Source of the DNA: Pseudomonas oleovorans subsp. oleovorans
GTDB taxonomy: Bacteria; Pseudomonadota; Gammaproteobacteria; Pseudomonadales; Pseudomonadaceae
NCBI RefSeq assembly: GCF_002197815.1
Contig: NZ_NIUB01000017.1
Coordinates: forward strand, 38,710 to 102,709
DNA: 64,000 nucleotides
Reading direction: 5' to 3'
Positions 1 through 9,920 of the stretch are shown here, piece by piece. The translations under genes were made by a program, and so were the position numbers. The notes beneath the pieces were generated by a model. That model was not told the DNA's origin and searched no databases. It saw only the letters and a list, made by a program, of their open reading frames with translations. Positions within the stretch are counted from its first letter, which is position 1. Each line of letters starts with the position of its first letter.

Positions 1-973
<973 letters not shown>

Positions 974-1126
974 GGCTCAGTCCTCGCCGTGCTTGTCCCT
1001 AGACTTCAGCTTAGTGCGTGCGGGGCATTTGACCTTTAACTCAGACGACCTTTGCTGCTATCGCACCGACCTTTTCATGGTTCTGAAGCTTTGGATAAAA
1101 CGACGGGGCGATACGCTGCAGCCCCT

Positions 1127-1175
1127 TGTAGGAACGGCTTTAGCCGCGAAAATCGCGGATGAATCCGCTCCTACA
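1127..1175. repeat. REP-like palindromic repeat (GTAGGAGCGGC family)
   Basis: The left arm TGTAGGAACGGCTTTAGCCG and the right arm CGGATGAATCCGCTCCTACA form an imperfect inverted repeat between liuE and the synthetase gene. It is related to the copies at 9173 and 63934. It could act as a transcription barrier or mRNA 3'-end stabiliser, which is inference. Confidence 0.75.
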
Positions 1176-1194
1176 GTGCAGAAGGCGATGACAT

Positions 1195-2094
1195 CTATCG
1201 GCTCAGGCGAGCACGCGCCACCCGCGAGCCATTGGCCTTGCCCAGTACCTCACAGATGCGTTGACCCGCGGCGATCAGCTTATCCATGTCCACGCCGGTT
1301 TCGATACCCTGGCCCTGCAGCAGGTAGAGCACGTCTTCGGTGGCAACGTTGCCGGTGGCGCCCTTGGCGTAGGGACAACCGCCCAGGCCGGCCACCGAGC
1401 TGTCGAACACATTGATGCCTTCGAGCAGGCTGGCGTAGATGTTGGCCAGGGCCTGGCCATAGGTGTCGTGGAAATGCCCGGCGAGCCTGTCGCGCGGTAT
1501 GTCGCGAGCGACCACCTCGAGCATCGAGCGCGTCTTGCCGGCGGTGCCTGTGCCGATAGTGTCGCCCAGCGACACCTCGTAGCAGCCCATGGCGTAAAGC
1601 TCGCGGGCGACGCTGGCGACCTGCTCGGGCGCGATTTCGCCATCGTAGGGGCAGCCCAGTACGCAGGAAACGTAGCCGCGCACGCGCACGTTCGTCGCCT
1701 TCGCCGCCTCCATCAGCGGTACGAAGCGCGCCAGGCTGCCGGCGATGGAGCAGTTGATGTTCTTCTGCGAGAAGGCCTCGCTGGCGGCGGCGAACACCGC
1801 CACTTCCTCGACCTTTACCTCCAGCGCGGCTTCGAGGCCTTTCAGATTGGGCGTCAGGGCGGCGTAGGTGACGCCCGGCTGGCGCTGAATGCCGGCGAAC
1901 ACCTCGGCGGAGCCAGCCATCTGCGGTACCCATTTGGGCGAGACGAAGCTACCTACCTCGATATAGCTCAGACCGGCTGCTGTCAGATCGTCCACCAGGC
2001 GTACCTTGTCGGCGACGCTGATCGGTTGCTTCTCGTTCTGCAGGCCGTCGCGCGGGCCGACTTCGACCAGGCGTACGGATTTGGGCAGGTTCAT
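1195..2094 (-). CDS. liuE: Hydroxymethylglutaryl-CoA lyase LiuE
   Basis: Cleaves HMG-CoA to acetyl-CoA and acetoacetate, the last step of leucine degradation. The 299-residue protein is full length for the family. The TIM-barrel lyase signature is visible: EVGPRDGLQNE at 11-21 (metal and substrate site), SFVSPKWVPQ, the catalytic-loop region GCPYAKGATGN with its cysteine, and the metal-binding HFHDTYGQA. The ATG at 2094 is preceded by a GAGGAC-like ribosome site. The gene ends the liuABCDE run. A pair of palindromic repeats separates it from liuD, so its mRNA level could differ from the upstream genes. Confidence 0.96.
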   Translation of the reverse strand: MNLPKSVRLVEVGPRDGLQNEKQPISVADKVRLVDDLTAAGLSYIEVGSFVSPKWVPQMAGSAEVFAGIQRQPGVTYAALTPNLKGLEAALEVKVEEVAVFAAASEAFSQKNINCSIAGSLARFVPLMEAAKATNVRVRGYVSCVLGCPYDGEIAPEQVASVARELYAMGCYEVSLGDTIGTGTAGKTRSMLEVVARDIPRDRLAGHFHDTYGQALANIYASLLEGINVFDSSVAGLGGCPYAKGATGNVATEDVLYLLQGQGIETGVDMDKLIAAGQRICEVLGKANGSRVARARLSR

Positions 2095-2151
2095 CGGTTG
2101 TCCTCGTATTCATCGTAGGGTGCGCCGTGCGCACCGTCTGCGGCAAGAAAT

Positions 2152-2205
2152 CGTAGGGCGGGTGTAACCCGCCAACACGATCTGGCGGGTTGCACCCGCC
2201 CTACG
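2152..2205. repeat. Palindromic repeat (GTAGGGCGGGT family)
   Basis: The arms CGTAGGGCGGGTGTAACCCG and GGGTTGCACCCGCCCTACG form a near-perfect long hairpin between liuD and liuE. A half-site of the related GTAGGGTGCGC type lies just left of it, at 2114-2136. Members of the same family recur at 21606, 32477 and 62100. Confidence 0.85.
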
Positions 2206-2250
2206 CAGAGCTGAGTCGGTTGGCCGAAACGGATTGGCGCCTGGCCCGCC

Positions 2251-4179
2251 CTAGGGTTCGAGCTCCACCAGCACTGCACCTTCGCTGACCATTTCCCCTT
2301 CGCGGCAGTACAGCGCCTTGACCGTCCCGGCTTGCGGCGCGCGGATGCTGTGCTCCATCTTCATCGCCTCCAGTACCACCAGGGCTGCGCCAGCCTCGAC
2401 CGTCTGGCCGGGTTCGACCAGTACACGGACAATGCTGCCGTTCATGGGCGCGCTCAAGCCACCATGCTGGGCGTGGCTGGCTTCAACGGCCGCGATGGGG
2501 TCGAAGCGGGTGATCGCGTGCAGTTCACCGCGCCATTGCAGGTAGAGGGTTTCGCCACGGCGAATGGCGCGTAGACGCTGGCGTGTGCCGTCGATCTCCG
2601 CCAGCAGCTCTTCGCCCTGCAAGCACGCCCGGTTGTTCGCGCGCACCTTGCGGCTCTCGCCCTGACTGCTCAGGTGCAGCTCGATTTCCGTCACGCCACC
2701 GGCGCGCCAGCCACTGCGGGTCGCCCAGGGCGAATGCGGGTCGTCGTCGCGCTCTAGCGGCGCCTCGCTCTGTACCCAGGCATCGGCTGCCAGTTGCCAG
2801 AAGGCCTCCGGCAACTCGCTCGGTGCAGGCAGCAACTGCTGCTGATGGCGCGGGATAAAGCCCGTATCCAGCTCGCACGCGGCGAAAGCCGGATGGGCGA
2901 GGATGCGGCGCAGGAACGCCAGGTTGGTCTTCACACCGCCGACCAGGGTGTCGCCGAGCATGGCGAGCAGGCGCAGGCGCGCCTGCTCGCGCTTCTCGCC
3001 CCAGGCGATCAGCTTGCCCAGCATGGGATCGTAGAAGGGCGAGACGCTGTCGCCCTCGGCCACGCCGCTGTCGATACGGCGCCCATCGCCACTGGCAGCT
3101 TCGCGGTACAGCGCCAGGGTGCCGGTAGCGGGGAGAAAATCGTGATCCGGGTCTTCGGCGTACAGCCGTACCTCGATGGCGTGGCCGTTCAGCGGCATCT
3201 GCGCTTGGCTGATGGGTAGTGGCTCGCCACGAGCAACGCGAATCTGCCAGGCCACCAGGTCGAGGCCGGTGATGGCTTCGGTGACCGGGTGCTCGACCTG
3301 CAGGCGGGTGTTCATCTCCATGAAGAAGAAGTCGCCGCGCTCATCCAGCAGAAATTCCACCGTGCCGGCGCCGACGTAGCCGATGGCCTGCGCCGCCTTG
3401 ACCGCCGCCTCGCCCATGGCGCGGCGCAGTTCGGCGGACAGGCCGGGGGCGGGCGCTTCCTCCACCACCTTCTGGTGGCGGCGCTGGATCGAGCAGTCCC
3501 GCTCGTTGAGGTACAGGCAGTTGCCGTGCTGGTCGGCGAACACCTGAATCTCCACATGGCGCGGCTTGAGTACGTATTTTTCCACCAGCATGCGCGAGTC
3601 GCCGAAGGCTGACTGCGCTTCGCGCTGCGCGGATTCCAGCGTCTCGGCGAACTGCACCTCTGACTCGGCGACCTTCATGCCTTTGCCACCGCCGCCGGCA
3701 GCGGCCTTGAATAGCACCGGGTAGCCGATGCGTTTGGCGGCCTCGCGGAAGGTATCAAGATCCTGCTTTTCACCGTGGTAGCCGGGCACCAGCGGCACGC
3801 CGGCAGCCTCCATCAGCGACTTGGCCGCCGACTTGCTGCCCATGGCTTCGATAGCAGAGGCGGGTGGGCCGAGGAAAATCAATCCGACCTGTTCGATGGC
3901 GCGGGCGAAGCCGGCGTTCTCCGAGAGAAAACCGTAGCCGGGGTGAATGGCCTGCGCGCCGCTGGCCTTGGCGGCAGCGATGATCTTGTCGATCAGCAGG
4001 TAGCTTTCGCCAGGCTTGGCGCCGCCGAGATTCACCGCCATGTCGGCTTCGCGCACATGCCGTGCATTGGCATCGATGGCGCTGTGCACGGCGACGGTAC
4101 GAATGCCCATGGCCTTGGCCGTACGCATCACACGGCAGGCGATCTCGCCACGGTTGGCGACCAGCAGGGTGTCGATCAT
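2251..4179 (-). CDS. liuD: Methylcrotonyl-CoA carboxylase biotin-containing alpha subunit LiuD
   Basis: Carboxylates biotin for LiuB, making 3-methylglutaconyl-CoA in leucine degradation. From ATG 4179 it has 642 residues. It holds an N-terminal biotin carboxylase domain (MIDTLLVANRGEIACRV), an ATP-grasp core with the glycine-rich AAGGGGKGMK loop, the EMNTRLQVEHPVTE catalytic segment, and a C-terminal biotinyl domain. The biotin attachment motif is EAMKM, with Lys607. The upstream in-frame extension was rejected because this start matches the family and sits 1 bp after the liuC stop, with GGAG in the end of liuC as ribosome site. Translational coupling to liuC is likely. Confidence 0.96.
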   Translation of the reverse strand: MIDTLLVANRGEIACRVMRTAKAMGIRTVAVHSAIDANARHVREADMAVNLGGAKPGESYLLIDKIIAAAKASGAQAIHPGYGFLSENAGFARAIEQVGLIFLGPPASAIEAMGSKSAAKSLMEAAGVPLVPGYHGEKQDLDTFREAAKRIGYPVLFKAAAGGGGKGMKVAESEVQFAETLESAQREAQSAFGDSRMLVEKYVLKPRHVEIQVFADQHGNCLYLNERDCSIQRRHQKVVEEAPAPGLSAELRRAMGEAAVKAAQAIGYVGAGTVEFLLDERGDFFFMEMNTRLQVEHPVTEAITGLDLVAWQIRVARGEPLPISQAQMPLNGHAIEVRLYAEDPDHDFLPATGTLALYREAASGDGRRIDSGVAEGDSVSPFYDPMLGKLIAWGEKREQARLRLLAMLGDTLVGGVKTNLAFLRRILAHPAFAACELDTGFIPRHQQQLLPAPSELPEAFWQLAADAWVQSEAPLERDDDPHSPWATRSGWRAGGVTEIELHLSSQGESRKVRANNRACLQGEELLAEIDGTRQRLRAIRRGETLYLQWRGELHAITRFDPIAAVEASHAQHGGLSAPMNGSIVRVLVEPGQTVEAGAALVVLEAMKMEHSIRAPQAGTVKALYCREGEMVSEGAVLVELEP

Positions 4180-4180
4180 G

Positions 4181-4975
4181 TCATTGCTCCTGCCAGGTGG
4201 GTTGGCGTTTTTCCAGGAACGCACGCAGGCCTTCCTGACCCTCGGCGCTGACGCGCAGGCGGGCGATGGCGTTCTCGGTGTAGCGGCGCAGGGCTGGGGT
4301 CAGGTCGCCGCTGCCGACTTCGCGCAGCAGATCCTTGCTGGCGCGCATGGCTTGCGGGCTGTTTTGCAGCAGGTTGGCGACCCAGGCTTCGACCTGAGCG
4401 TCCAGCTCATCGGCCGGGAAGCATTCGGCGAGCAGGCCCAGTTCGCGGGCACGCTTGCCGTCGAAACGCTCGGCGGTGAGCGCGTAGCGCTTGGCGGCGC
4501 GCTCGCCAATGGCCTGCACGACGAAGGGGCTGATCACCGCCGGGGCCAGGCCGATGCGCACCTCGGACAGCGAGAACAGGGCGTCCTCGGCACCGATGGC
4601 CATGTCACAGCAACTGGCCAGACCCACTGCACCACCGAAGGCGGCGCCTTGCACCACGGCCAGGGTCGGGATCTTCAGGCCGTGCAGGTTGTACATCAGC
4701 TCGGCCAGTTCGCGGGCATCGCCCAGGTTGGCGTTGTAGTCCAGGCCGGCGGCCTGTTGCATCCAGGCCAGGTCGGCGCCGGCGCAGAAGTGCTTGCCAC
4801 GGCCACGCAGCAGGAGAAAACGCAGGCTTTTGTCTTCACCGACGGCATCGAGGGCGAGGATCAGCTCGCGGATCATCTCGGCGTTGAAGGCGTTGTTCTT
4901 CTCCGGGCGATTCAGCCACAGGGTGGCGAAGCCGCGTGGGTCTTTTTCAAGCTCGATGGTGGTGAATTCGGTCAT
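4181..4975 (-). CDS. liuC: Methylglutaconyl-CoA hydratase LiuC
   Basis: Crotonase-superfamily enzyme that hydrates 3-methylglutaconyl-CoA to HMG-CoA. From ATG 4975 it is 264 residues, the usual size. The oxyanion-hole segments are visible: GKHFCAGADLAWM and the glycine-rich GAAFGGAVGLASCCD. The active-site region LFSLSEVRIGLAPAVISPFV follows. A longer open frame runs upstream to 5398 but crosses a palindromic repeat and overlaps liuB antisense to nothing useful, so the shorter start is preferred. It is separated from liuB by about 85 bp holding a REP element, and it nearly touches liuD. Confidence 0.94.
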   Translation of the reverse strand: MTEFTTIELEKDPRGFATLWLNRPEKNNAFNAEMIRELILALDAVGEDKSLRFLLLRGRGKHFCAGADLAWMQQAAGLDYNANLGDARELAELMYNLHGLKIPTLAVVQGAAFGGAVGLASCCDMAIGAEDALFSLSEVRIGLAPAVISPFVVQAIGERAAKRYALTAERFDGKRARELGLLAECFPADELDAQVEAWVANLLQNSPQAMRASKDLLREVGSGDLTPALRRYTENAIARLRVSAEGQEGLRAFLEKRQPTWQEQ

Positions 4976-4998
4976 GTCTGTCGCTCTCAGAACTCTGG

Positions 4999-5053
4999 TG
5001 TAGGAGCCGGCTTGCCGGCGATGCTTTTGATCGCCCGCAAGCGGGCTCCTACA
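4999..5053. repeat. REP-like palindromic repeat (GTAGGAGCCGGCTTGCCGGC family)
   Basis: TGTAGGAGCCGGCTTGCCGG pairs with the opposite arm GCCCGCAAGCGGGCTCCTAC. The repeat lies between liuB and liuC, inside the operon. A nearly identical copy is at 25637. Confidence 0.85.
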
Positions 5054-5061
5054 GACTGGTG

Positions 5062-6669
5062 TTACATCCGGAACACACCGAAACGGGTCGGCTCGATGGG
5101 CGCGTTGAGGCTGGCCGACAGCGCCAGGGCCAGCAGCTCGCGGGTCTGCGCCGGATCGATCACGCCGTCGTCCCACAGCCGGGCGCTGGAATAGAAGGCG
5201 TGCGCCTGCTGCTCGTACTGCTCGACGATGGGCTGCTTCAAACGCTGCTCGTCTTCGTCGGAGTAGGGCTGGCCAGCACGCTGCGCCTGTTCGCGCTTGA
5301 CCTGCACCAGCACGCCTGCGGCCTGCTGCGCGCCCATCACACCGATCCGCGCGTTGGGCCACATCCACAAAAAGCGTGGGTCGTAGGCACGGCCGCACAT
5401 GCCGTAGTTACCGGCGCCGAAGCTGCCGCCAATGATCACGGTGAATTTCGGCACCTGGGCGCAGGCCACGGCGGTGACCAGCTTGGCGCCATGTTTCGCA
5501 ATTCCCCCGGCTTCATATTTTTGCCCGACCATAAAGCCGGTGATGTTCTGCAGGAACAGCAGCGGAATGCCACGTTGGCAGGCCAGTTCGACGAAGTGCG
5601 CGCCTTTCTGCGCAGCCTCGGCAAAGAGGATGCCGTTGTTCGCCAGGATCGCCACCGGATAGCCGTTGATGCGGGCGAAGCCGCACACCAGGGTGGTGCC
5701 GAACAGCGCCTTGAACTCATCCAGCTGCGAGTCGTCGACGATACGCGCGATCACCTCGCGTACATCGAAGGGCTGCTTGGCGTCGGCCGGGATCACCCCG
5801 TACAGCTCCTCGGCGGCATAGCGCGGGGGGATGGGCGCGCGGCTGTCGAGTTGGCCGAGCTTGCGCCAGTTCAAATTGCTGATGCTGCGTCGGGCCAGGG
5901 CCAGGGCGTGTTCGTCGTCCTCTGCATAGTGGTCGGCCACGCCGCTGGTCTTGCAGTGCACATCGGCACCGCCCAGTTCCTCAGCGCTGACTTCTTCACC
6001 CGTGGCGGCCTTCACCAGCGGCGGGCCGGCGAGGAAGATGGTCGCCTGTTTGCGCACCATGATGGTCTCGTCGCTCATGGCCGGCACGTAGGCGCCACCG
6101 GCGGTGCAGGAGCCCATCACCACGGCGATCTGCGCAATGCCCAGCGCGCTCATATTGGCCTGGTTGAAGAAGATCCGCCCGAAGTGTTCGCGATCCGGGA
6201 ACACCTCGTCCTGGCGCGGCAGGTTGGCGCCGCCGGAGTCCACCAGGTAGATGCACGGCAGGCGGTTTTCGCGGGCGATGGCCTGGGCGCGCAGGTGCTT
6301 CTTCACCGTCAGCGGGTAGTAGCTGCCGCCTTTAACCGTGGCGTCGTTGGCCACGATCATGCATTCGACACCTTCGACACGACCGATACCGGCGATCACC
6401 CCTGCGGCGGGCACGTCTTCGCCGTAGACCTCATGGGCGGCGAGCTGGCCGATCTCGAGGAAGGGCGAGCCGGGATCGAGCAGGCGGTTGATGCGTTCGC
6501 GCGGCAGCAATTTACCGCGCGAGGTGTGGCGCTCCTGCGCCTTGGCGCCGCCGCCTTCATGGACGCGGGCGAGCAGGGCGCGCAGTTCGTTCACCTGGGC
6601 GAGCATGGCCGCCTGATTGTTGGCGAACTCGGGGGAGCGGGTGTTGATCTGGGTATGCAGGATGGGCAT
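5062..6669 (-). CDS. liuB: Methylcrotonyl-CoA carboxylase carboxyltransferase beta subunit LiuB
   Basis: Transfers the carboxyl group from biotinyl-LiuD to 3-methylcrotonyl-CoA. The start chosen is ATG 6669 ([15 protein letters not shown]), giving 535 residues, the normal family size. The frame stays open upstream, but only across a palindromic repeat. Carboxyltransferase N and C halves are evident: the [18 protein letters not shown] segment, the glycine-rich [16 protein letters not shown] and SGGANLP, then [22 protein letters not shown] and the C-terminal [20 protein letters not shown] oxyanion region. It lies between liuA and liuC in the same orientation. Confidence 0.96.
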   Translation of the reverse strand: MPILHTQINTRSPEFANNQAAMLAQVNELRALLARVHEGGGAKAQERHTSRGKLLPRERINRLLDPGSPFLEIGQLAAHEVYGEDVPAAGVIAGIGRVEGVECMIVANDATVKGGSYYPLTVKKHLRAQAIARENRLPCIYLVDSGGANLPRQDEVFPDREHFGRIFFNQANMSALGIAQIAVVMGSCTAGGAYVPAMSDETIMVRKQATIFLAGPPLVKAATGEEVSAEELGGADVHCKTSGVADHYAEDDEHALALARRSISNLNWRKLGQLDSRAPIPPRYAAEELYGVIPADAKQPFDVREVIARIVDDSQLDEFKALFGTTLVCGFARINGYPVAILANNGILFAEAAQKGAHFVELACQRGIPLLFLQNITGFMVGQKYEAGGIAKHGAKLVTAVACAQVPKFTVIIGGSFGAGNYGMCGRAYDPRFLWMWPNARIGVMGAQQAAGVLVQVKREQAQRAGQPYSDEDEQRLKQPIVEQYEQQAHAFYSSARLWDDGVIDPAQTRELLALALSASLNAPIEPTRFGVFRM

Positions 6670-6687
6670 GGATGCCTCTTCGCTTGG

Positions 6688-6770
6688 CTCCCTCTCCCTC
6701 CGGGAGAGGGGTGGGGTGAGGGGAAAGCCCCTCATCCGCCCTTCGGGCACCTTCTCCCAGCGGGAGAAGG
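6688..6770. repeat. Composite inverted repeat between liuA and liuB
   Basis: Two small palindromes, CCTCTCCCTCCGGGAGAGG and CCTTCTCCCAGCGGGAGAAGG-like, flank a GAGGGGAAAGCCCCTC hairpin. The element abuts the liuA stop codon at 6773 and ends about 19 bp before the liuB start. A related, more degenerate version is at 63772-63816 (CTCTCCCGC...GCGGGAGAG). Confidence 0.75.
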
Positions 6771-6772
6771 GA

Positions 6773-7936
6773 TCACTTGGTCTCGTTGAACAGCTCACGG
6801 CCGATCAGCATACGACGGATCTCGCTGGTGCCGGCGCCGATCTCGTAGAGCTTGGCGTCGCGCAGTAGGCGGCCGGCCGGGTATTCATTGGTGTAGCCGT
6901 TGCCGCCCAGCAGCTGGATGGTATCCAGGGCCATCTTGGTGGCCATCTCGGCGGTATAGAGGATCACCGCGGCGGCGTCCTTGCGCGATTCCTCGCCGCG
7001 GTCGCAGGCCTTGGCCACGTTGTACAGGTAGGACTTGGAGGCATTCATGCCGGCGTACATGTCGGCCAGCTTGCCCTGCACCAGCTGAAATTCTCCGATG
7101 GACTGCTTGAACTGCTGACGCTCGTGCACGTAGGGCAGCACCACGTCCATGCAGGCGCTCATGATCCCGGTCGGACCGCCGGAGAGCACGGTGCGCTCGT
7201 AGTCCAGGCCGCTCATCAGCACGCGTACGCCACCGCCCTCGCTGCCTAAGATGTTCTCTTCCGGCACTTCGCAGTCTTCGAACACCAGCTCGCAGGTGTT
7301 GGAGCCGCGCATGCCCAGCTTGTCCAGCTTCTGGTGGCGGGAGAAACCCTTGAAGTCGCGCTCGACGATGAAGGCAGTCATGCCACGCGAGCCGGCGTTG
7401 ATGTCGGTCTTGGCGTAGATCACGTAGGTGTGGGCGTCCGGGCCATTGGTAATCCACATCTTGTTGCCGTTGAGCACGTAGCGGTCGCCGCGTTTTTCGG
7501 CGCGCAGCTTCATCGACACCACGTCGGAGCCGGCGTTGGGCTCGCTCATGGCCAGGGCGCCGATATGCTCGCCGGAGCACAGTTTGGGCAAGTACTTCTG
7601 CTTCTGCGCCTCGCTGCCGTTCTTGTGAATCTGGTTGACGCACAGGTTCGAATGCGCGCCGTAGGACAGGCCAACCGAGGCCGAGGCGCGGCTGATCTCT
7701 TCCATGGCCAGCACATGCGCCAGGTAGCCCATGTTGGTGCCGCCATACTCTTCCTTGACCGTCATGCCGAGCAGGCCCATGTCGCCGAACTTGCGCCACA
7801 TGTCCATGGGGAATTCGTTGTCACGGTCGATCTGCGCGGCACGTGGCGCCAGCTCGTTCTGGGCGAACTGATGGACCGAGTCGCGCAGCATGTCGAGGGT
7901 TTCGCCGAGGCCGAAATTGAGGGTGGGGTAGCTCAT
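6773..7936 (-). CDS. liuA: Isovaleryl-CoA dehydrogenase LiuA
   Basis: FAD-dependent acyl-CoA dehydrogenase that oxidises isovaleryl-CoA to 3-methylcrotonyl-CoA, the first committed step of the pathway; electrons pass to ETF. At 387 residues it is full length. Family signatures are [27 protein letters not shown] and the C-terminal [20 protein letters not shown]. The glutamate in [13 protein letters not shown] is at the position that serves as catalytic base in isovaleryl-CoA dehydrogenases, which separates it from short/medium-chain enzymes where the base is nearer the C-terminus. The start is ATG 7936. It is 35 bp downstream of liuR and very probably co-transcribed. Confidence 0.96.
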   Translation of the reverse strand: MSYPTLNFGLGETLDMLRDSVHQFAQNELAPRAAQIDRDNEFPMDMWRKFGDMGLLGMTVKEEYGGTNMGYLAHVLAMEEISRASASVGLSYGAHSNLCVNQIHKNGSEAQKQKYLPKLCSGEHIGALAMSEPNAGSDVVSMKLRAEKRGDRYVLNGNKMWITNGPDAHTYVIYAKTDINAGSRGMTAFIVERDFKGFSRHQKLDKLGMRGSNTCELVFEDCEVPEENILGSEGGGVRVLMSGLDYERTVLSGGPTGIMSACMDVVLPYVHERQQFKQSIGEFQLVQGKLADMYAGMNASKSYLYNVAKACDRGEESRKDAAAVILYTAEMATKMALDTIQLLGGNGYTNEYPAGRLLRDAKLYEIGAGTSEIRRMLIGRELFNETK

Positions 7937-7971
7937 GGGGTCACCTGCTGTTGTTCTTGTCGTGGAGGTGA

Positions 7972-8352
7972 TTACGCGGTCGTTTCGGCCAAGGCAGCGA
8001 GACAGCGCTCCTCGGCGGTATCCAGTTCCAGCTGCATCTGCTGGATATCCAGTAACTGTTGCTCAAGCTGCAGACGGCGCTCGGCGATCTTGCCCATGAA
8101 GGTCTCCAGCTGTTTACGGCTGCCGGTTTCCGGGTCGTAGAGCTCGATCAGCTCGCGGCATTCAGCCAGTGAGAAGCCGATGCGCTTGCCGCGCAGGATG
8201 AGTTTCAGCGTCACCTTGTCCTTGGCGCTGTAAACGCGCTCCTGACCGCGCCGCTCCGGCGCGAGCATGCCTTGCTCCTCGTAGAAGCGGATGGCGCGGG
8301 TGGTGATGTCGAGCTCGCGGGCCAGATCGGAGATGGAGTAAGTGGTTGCCAT
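7972..8352 (-). CDS. liuR: MerR-family regulator LiuR
   Basis: Transcriptional regulator of the liu operon. The N-terminal MerR helix-turn-helix ([23 protein letters not shown]) is followed by the wing ([21 protein letters not shown]) and a C-terminal coiled-coil dimerisation helix rich in Glu, Gln and Leu ([20 protein letters not shown]). From ATG 8352 it has 126 residues. A second in-frame ATG at 8358 is an equally possible start and has AAGG about 11 nt upstream. It heads the operon and lies just downstream of the palindrome at 8372-8385, so autoregulation is expected. Confidence 0.93.
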   Translation of the reverse strand: MATTYSISDLARELDITTRAIRFYEEQGMLAPERRGQERVYSAKDKVTLKLILRGKRIGFSLAECRELIELYDPETGSRKQLETFMGKIAERRLQLEQQLLDIQQMQLELDTAEERCLAALAETTA

Positions 8353-8371
8353 GGTCATTGCTCGTTTACCT

Positions 8372-8385
8372 TTACGTTAACGTAA
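8372..8385. promoter_or_regulatory. LiuR operator candidate
   Basis: TTACGTTAACGTAA is a perfect 14-bp palindrome, 13 bp upstream of the first liuR ATG and 54 bp upstream of the divergent dehydrogenase gene. MerR-type LiuR proteins are known to bind ACGTTnACGT-like palindromes. On the minus strand a TTGACA (plus coordinates 8403-8408) lies upstream and could be the -35 of the liu promoter. No good -10 is visible. Confidence 0.75.
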
Positions 8386-8439
8386 GCCTGTGCAAATCTG
8401 CCTGTCAATCTCACTCCACAACAATCACAGAGGTTGAGC

Positions 8440-9141
8440 ATGCGTATCGACGAATCCGTATTCCTGATCTGCGGCGGCGCCTCTGGTCTTGGCCTGGCAA
8501 CAGCCCGTGAGCTGGTCGGATGCGGTGGCAAGGTGGTGCTGCTGGATATCAACGTAGAAGCGGGCCAGCAGGCCCTCGTCGAGCTGGGCGGCAACGCCCG
8601 TTTCGTATGTGCCGATATCACCCGCGAAGAGGATGGCCAGGCCGCCGTGGCACAGGCGTTGGCGGCGTTCGGCGCACATGGCCTGGACAGTTTCCGCCGT
8701 ACCGTCGAGATCAATCTGATCGGCAGCTTCAACCTGTTGCGCCTGGCAGCCGAGGCCATGGCGCAGAACACGCCGAACGCAGGCGGCGAGCGTGGGGTCA
8801 TCATCAATACCGCCTCGGTGGCGGCGTTTGACGGGCAGATGGGCCAAGTCGCTTACGCTGCGTCCAAGGGCGGCGTCGCGGCACTGACGCTGCCGGCGGC
8901 GCGTGATCTGGCGCGCTCGGGCATCCGTGTGATGTGCATTGCCCCCGGCGTGTTCGAGACGCCGATGATGGCCGGTATGCCGCAGGAGGTGCGTGATTCG
9001 ATGGCGGCCAACGTGCCGTTCCCGCCGCGACTGGGTCGGCCCGACGAATACGCCGCGCTGGTGCGGCATATCGTCGAGAACCCGATGCTCAACGGTGAAG
9101 CGATCCGTCTCGATGGCGCGCTGCGCATGGCGGCTAAGTAA
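8440..9141 (+). pseudogene. 3-hydroxyacyl-CoA dehydrogenase-like SDR with internal in-frame deletion
   Basis: Short-chain dehydrogenase of the type II 3-hydroxyacyl-CoA dehydrogenase (HSD10-like) group. From ATG 8440 (GAGG six bases upstream) it is 233 residues, whereas relatives are about 255. The nucleotide-binding GGASGLG, the catalytic YAASK, and the C-terminal [14 protein letters not shown] and [14 protein letters not shown] segments are intact. However, the stretch that should contain the NAG motif after beta-4 is missing: AAFG joins directly to AHGLDSF near 8671-8680. The reading frame is preserved. Loss of the NAG motif probably inactivates it, though only an assay would settle that. 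Divergent from liuR and followed by a broken thiolase. Confidence 0.7.
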
Positions 9142-9172
9142 CCAGAATGCTTTTGGGGCGGTCGTGGCCTTT

Positions 9173-9234
9173 GTAGGAGCGGCTTCAGCCGCGAAAGTCA
9201 TGGCATCTCGATTCGCGGCTGAAGCCGCTCCTAC
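9173..9234. repeat. REP-like palindromic repeat (GTAGGAGCGGC family)
   Basis: GTAGGAGCGGCTTCAGCCGC pairs with GCGGCTGAAGCCGCTCCTAC, a nearly perfect long inverted repeat between the dehydrogenase and thiolase remnants. Confidence 0.85.
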
Positions 9235-9323
9235 GCTCAGAGAGGGGGCCAGGATTTCATTCGGGGCGCCCCAGCAGAAATTTCCCGGAGTGCATCCGGG
9301 GTACGCAATTGAAGGTGAAACTC

Positions 9324-9920
9324 ATGAATCAGCAACTCGATCCCATTGTCATCGTCAGCGCCGCCCGCACCCCATGGGTGGTTTTCTCGGCGACAGACCC
9401 TAGGCGCCGCCGAACTGGGCGCCGCCGCCATCCGCTCGACCCGGAGCGCGCCGGGCTTGCGGCCGAGGCGGTGGACACGGTGCTGATGGGCTGCGTGTTG
9501 CAGGCCGGCCAGGGCCAGGCACCGGCGCGCCAGGCGGCGTTGGGCGCAGGGTTGAGCCAGGCGGTGCAGTGCACCACGCTGAACAAGATGTGTGGCTCCG
9601 GCATGCAGGCGCTGATGCTCGGCCATGACCAGTTGCTGGCCGGTAGCAGCGAAGTGCTGGTGGCCGGCGGCATGGAGAGCATGTCCAACGCGCCGTATCT
9701 GCTGACGCGTGCCCGTGGTGGTTATCGCATGGGCCATGGTCAGGTGCCCGACCACATGTTCCTCGACGGCCTGGAGGACGCCTTCGAGCGCGGCCGGCTG
9801 ATGGGCACCTTCGCCGAGGATTGTGCGCAGCAGTATCGCTTCAGTCGTGAGGAGCAGGACGCCTATGCCCTGGAGTCGCTGCACCGCGCCCAGCAGGCGA
9901 TAACGGAAGGCCGCTTCGCC
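9324..9920 (+). pseudogene. Acetyl-CoA acetyltransferase (thiolase) remnant, frameshifted and truncated
   Basis: The N-terminal half of a thiolase. The start MNQQLDPIVIVSAARTP is normal, then the frame is lost. One base appears missing at CCCCATGGG (about 9369), where the +1 frame reads PMGGFLGD. Homology returns to the first frame near 9451 (ERAGLAAEAV). The remnant then keeps the nucleophile motif NKMCGSGMQA and VAGGMESMSNAPYLL. It ends after ITEGRF at about 9920, where transposase sequence begins, so the second half with the catalytic His and Cys is absent. It presumably once worked with the preceding dehydrogenase in short-chain acyl-CoA oxidation. Confidence 0.85.

Noticed and set aside
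4976..5398. Upstream extension of LiuC to 405 residues
   Set aside because: It would cross a palindromic repeat and overlap liuB; the 264-residue form matches the family.
5059..6789. Long plus-strand open frame (576 codons) opposite liuB
   Set aside because: It is exactly antisense to the well-conserved carboxyltransferase gene, is rich in His/Gly/Ala as GC-rich shadows are, and has no domain.
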